A stretch of DNA of 64,000 nucleotides, taken from the NCBI RefSeq assembly GCF_028372415.1, contig NC_092872.1:86423613-86487612 (forward strand), read 5' to 3'. Shown in pieces: positions 63,449-64,000 of this stretch. The notes under the pieces were generated by a model. That model had not been told where the DNA came from. It worked only from the letters and a program-made list of their open reading frames with translations, and ran no database searches. This DNA comes from Notamacropus eugenii. Lineage: Eukaryota; Chordata; Mammalia; Diprotodontia; Macropodidae. The first letter of the stretch is position 1; the number at the start of each line of letters is the position of its first letter. A program made the position numbers and the translations under genes.

Positions 63449-64000
63449 TTACTAAACAGATGACTCCCAGATGTATATATCTAGCCTTAGTATCTCTCCT
63501 GAACCCCAGTCTCACATTACAAATTGTCTATTGGACATTTCAAACTATATGACCCCACAGGTACCTCAAAATCAACATGGCCAAAACAGAACTCATTATT
63601 TCCACCCAAAAACCCACCTCGACTTCTGAACTTGATTACTGACAACATCTTCATTCTACTAGTCAACTAGATTTAAAAATATTAACATCATCCTCAACTC
63701 CTCACTCTCACTCAACTCCTTACTCTCACCCCATATATAGAAGCACTTGACAAATCTTGTCATGTCAGCCTCAGTGTTATCTCTCATTTACAATCCCTTC
63801 TCTACACTCACACGGATACCCTGTGACTTAGGCCCTCGTCACTATTACAATAGCCTTCTAATAGTTTTCTCTGCCTCAGGTATCACCCTCATTCCTCTCT
63901 ATGTAGATCCCAAAGTGACTTTCCTAGAGTGTAGCTCTGATCATATGATTTTCCTAAAATATCACTTTGACCATGTGTCACCTTTTTACTCAAACTCTAG
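63449..64000 (+). mobile_element. L2 LINE, right part, runs off the window end
   Basis: CAGATGACTCCCAGATGTAT at 63457 encodes the DD of the YADD catalytic box followed by SQMYISSLS. Then come AACATGGCCAAAACAGAACT, a CTCACTCTCACTC stretch, GTGACTTAGGCCCTCGTCAC and CTATTACAATAGCCTTCTAA (reading toward YYNSLL). It is frame-shifted soon after the catalytic box. The 3' end is beyond the window. Confidence 0.88.

Overview
The window is mammalian nuclear DNA and reads as marsupial. It is AT-leaning and CpG-poor and carries ancient L2/CR1-clade LINEs and MIR-type CORE-SINEs on both strands. It also holds several copies of the younger CORE-SINE whose head reads GGGGCAGCTAGGTGG and whose opposite strand ends CCACCTAGCTGCCC, which is typical of marsupials. 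Copies of a palindromic hAT element starting CAGGGGTGGGG, of a mariner element and of LTR families unlike the eutherian ones fit the same picture. I lean towards an Australian marsupial but cannot exclude an opossum. No bacterial, viral or plasmid gene organisation is present.

No complete protein-coding gene can be supported. Nearly all long reading frames lie in simple repeats or LINE remnants. The one gene-derived sequence identified with confidence is a broken, intronless copy of BCAT2 (mitochondrial branched-chain aminotransferase) at about 6.9-8.2 kb. It has stops, frameshifts, a 3' UTR, a polyadenylation signal and a poly(A) remnant. A weak candidate for a real gene is an exon-like segment at 58112-58212, with a phase-compatible downstream acceptor at 61516; I could not identify the protein.

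Layout. 0-6.9 kb: single-copy DNA, MIRs, an L2 carrying a nested retroinsertion with a 14-bp target duplication, and a long minus-strand L2. 6.9-8.2 kb: BCAT2 pseudogene. 8.2-24.5 kb: L2/MIR/SINE/hAT debris with long microsatellites and a 1.2-kb minus-strand L2 retaining reverse-transcriptase motifs. 24.5-26.5 kb: two related solo-LTR-like elements, one split by a 789-bp composite insertion with a 10-bp target duplication. 27-31.4 kb: mostly single-copy, with a PBX/MEIS-like motif, a 115-bp tandem duplication and the only CpG-rich stretch. 31.4-47 kb: microsatellites, SINEs and single-copy islands that look like candidate regulatory DNA. 46.9-48.1 kb: a mariner element with a nested SINE, then a solo LTR. 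48-57 kb: L2, hAT and LTR remnants, including an LTR with three 28-bp tandem repeats. 57-62.6 kb: mostly single-copy, with the candidate exon(s) and a non-coding island with two TCF/LEF-like sites. 62.8-64 kb: a plus-strand L2 whose reverse-transcriptase region is split by an LTR; it runs off the window end.

The picture is an intergenic or intronic segment built by successive transposon insertions between islands of single-copy, possibly regulatory DNA. Repeat names come from recognising sequence patterns and comparing copies within the window; no database was searched, so boundaries are approximate unless a target duplication fixes them.
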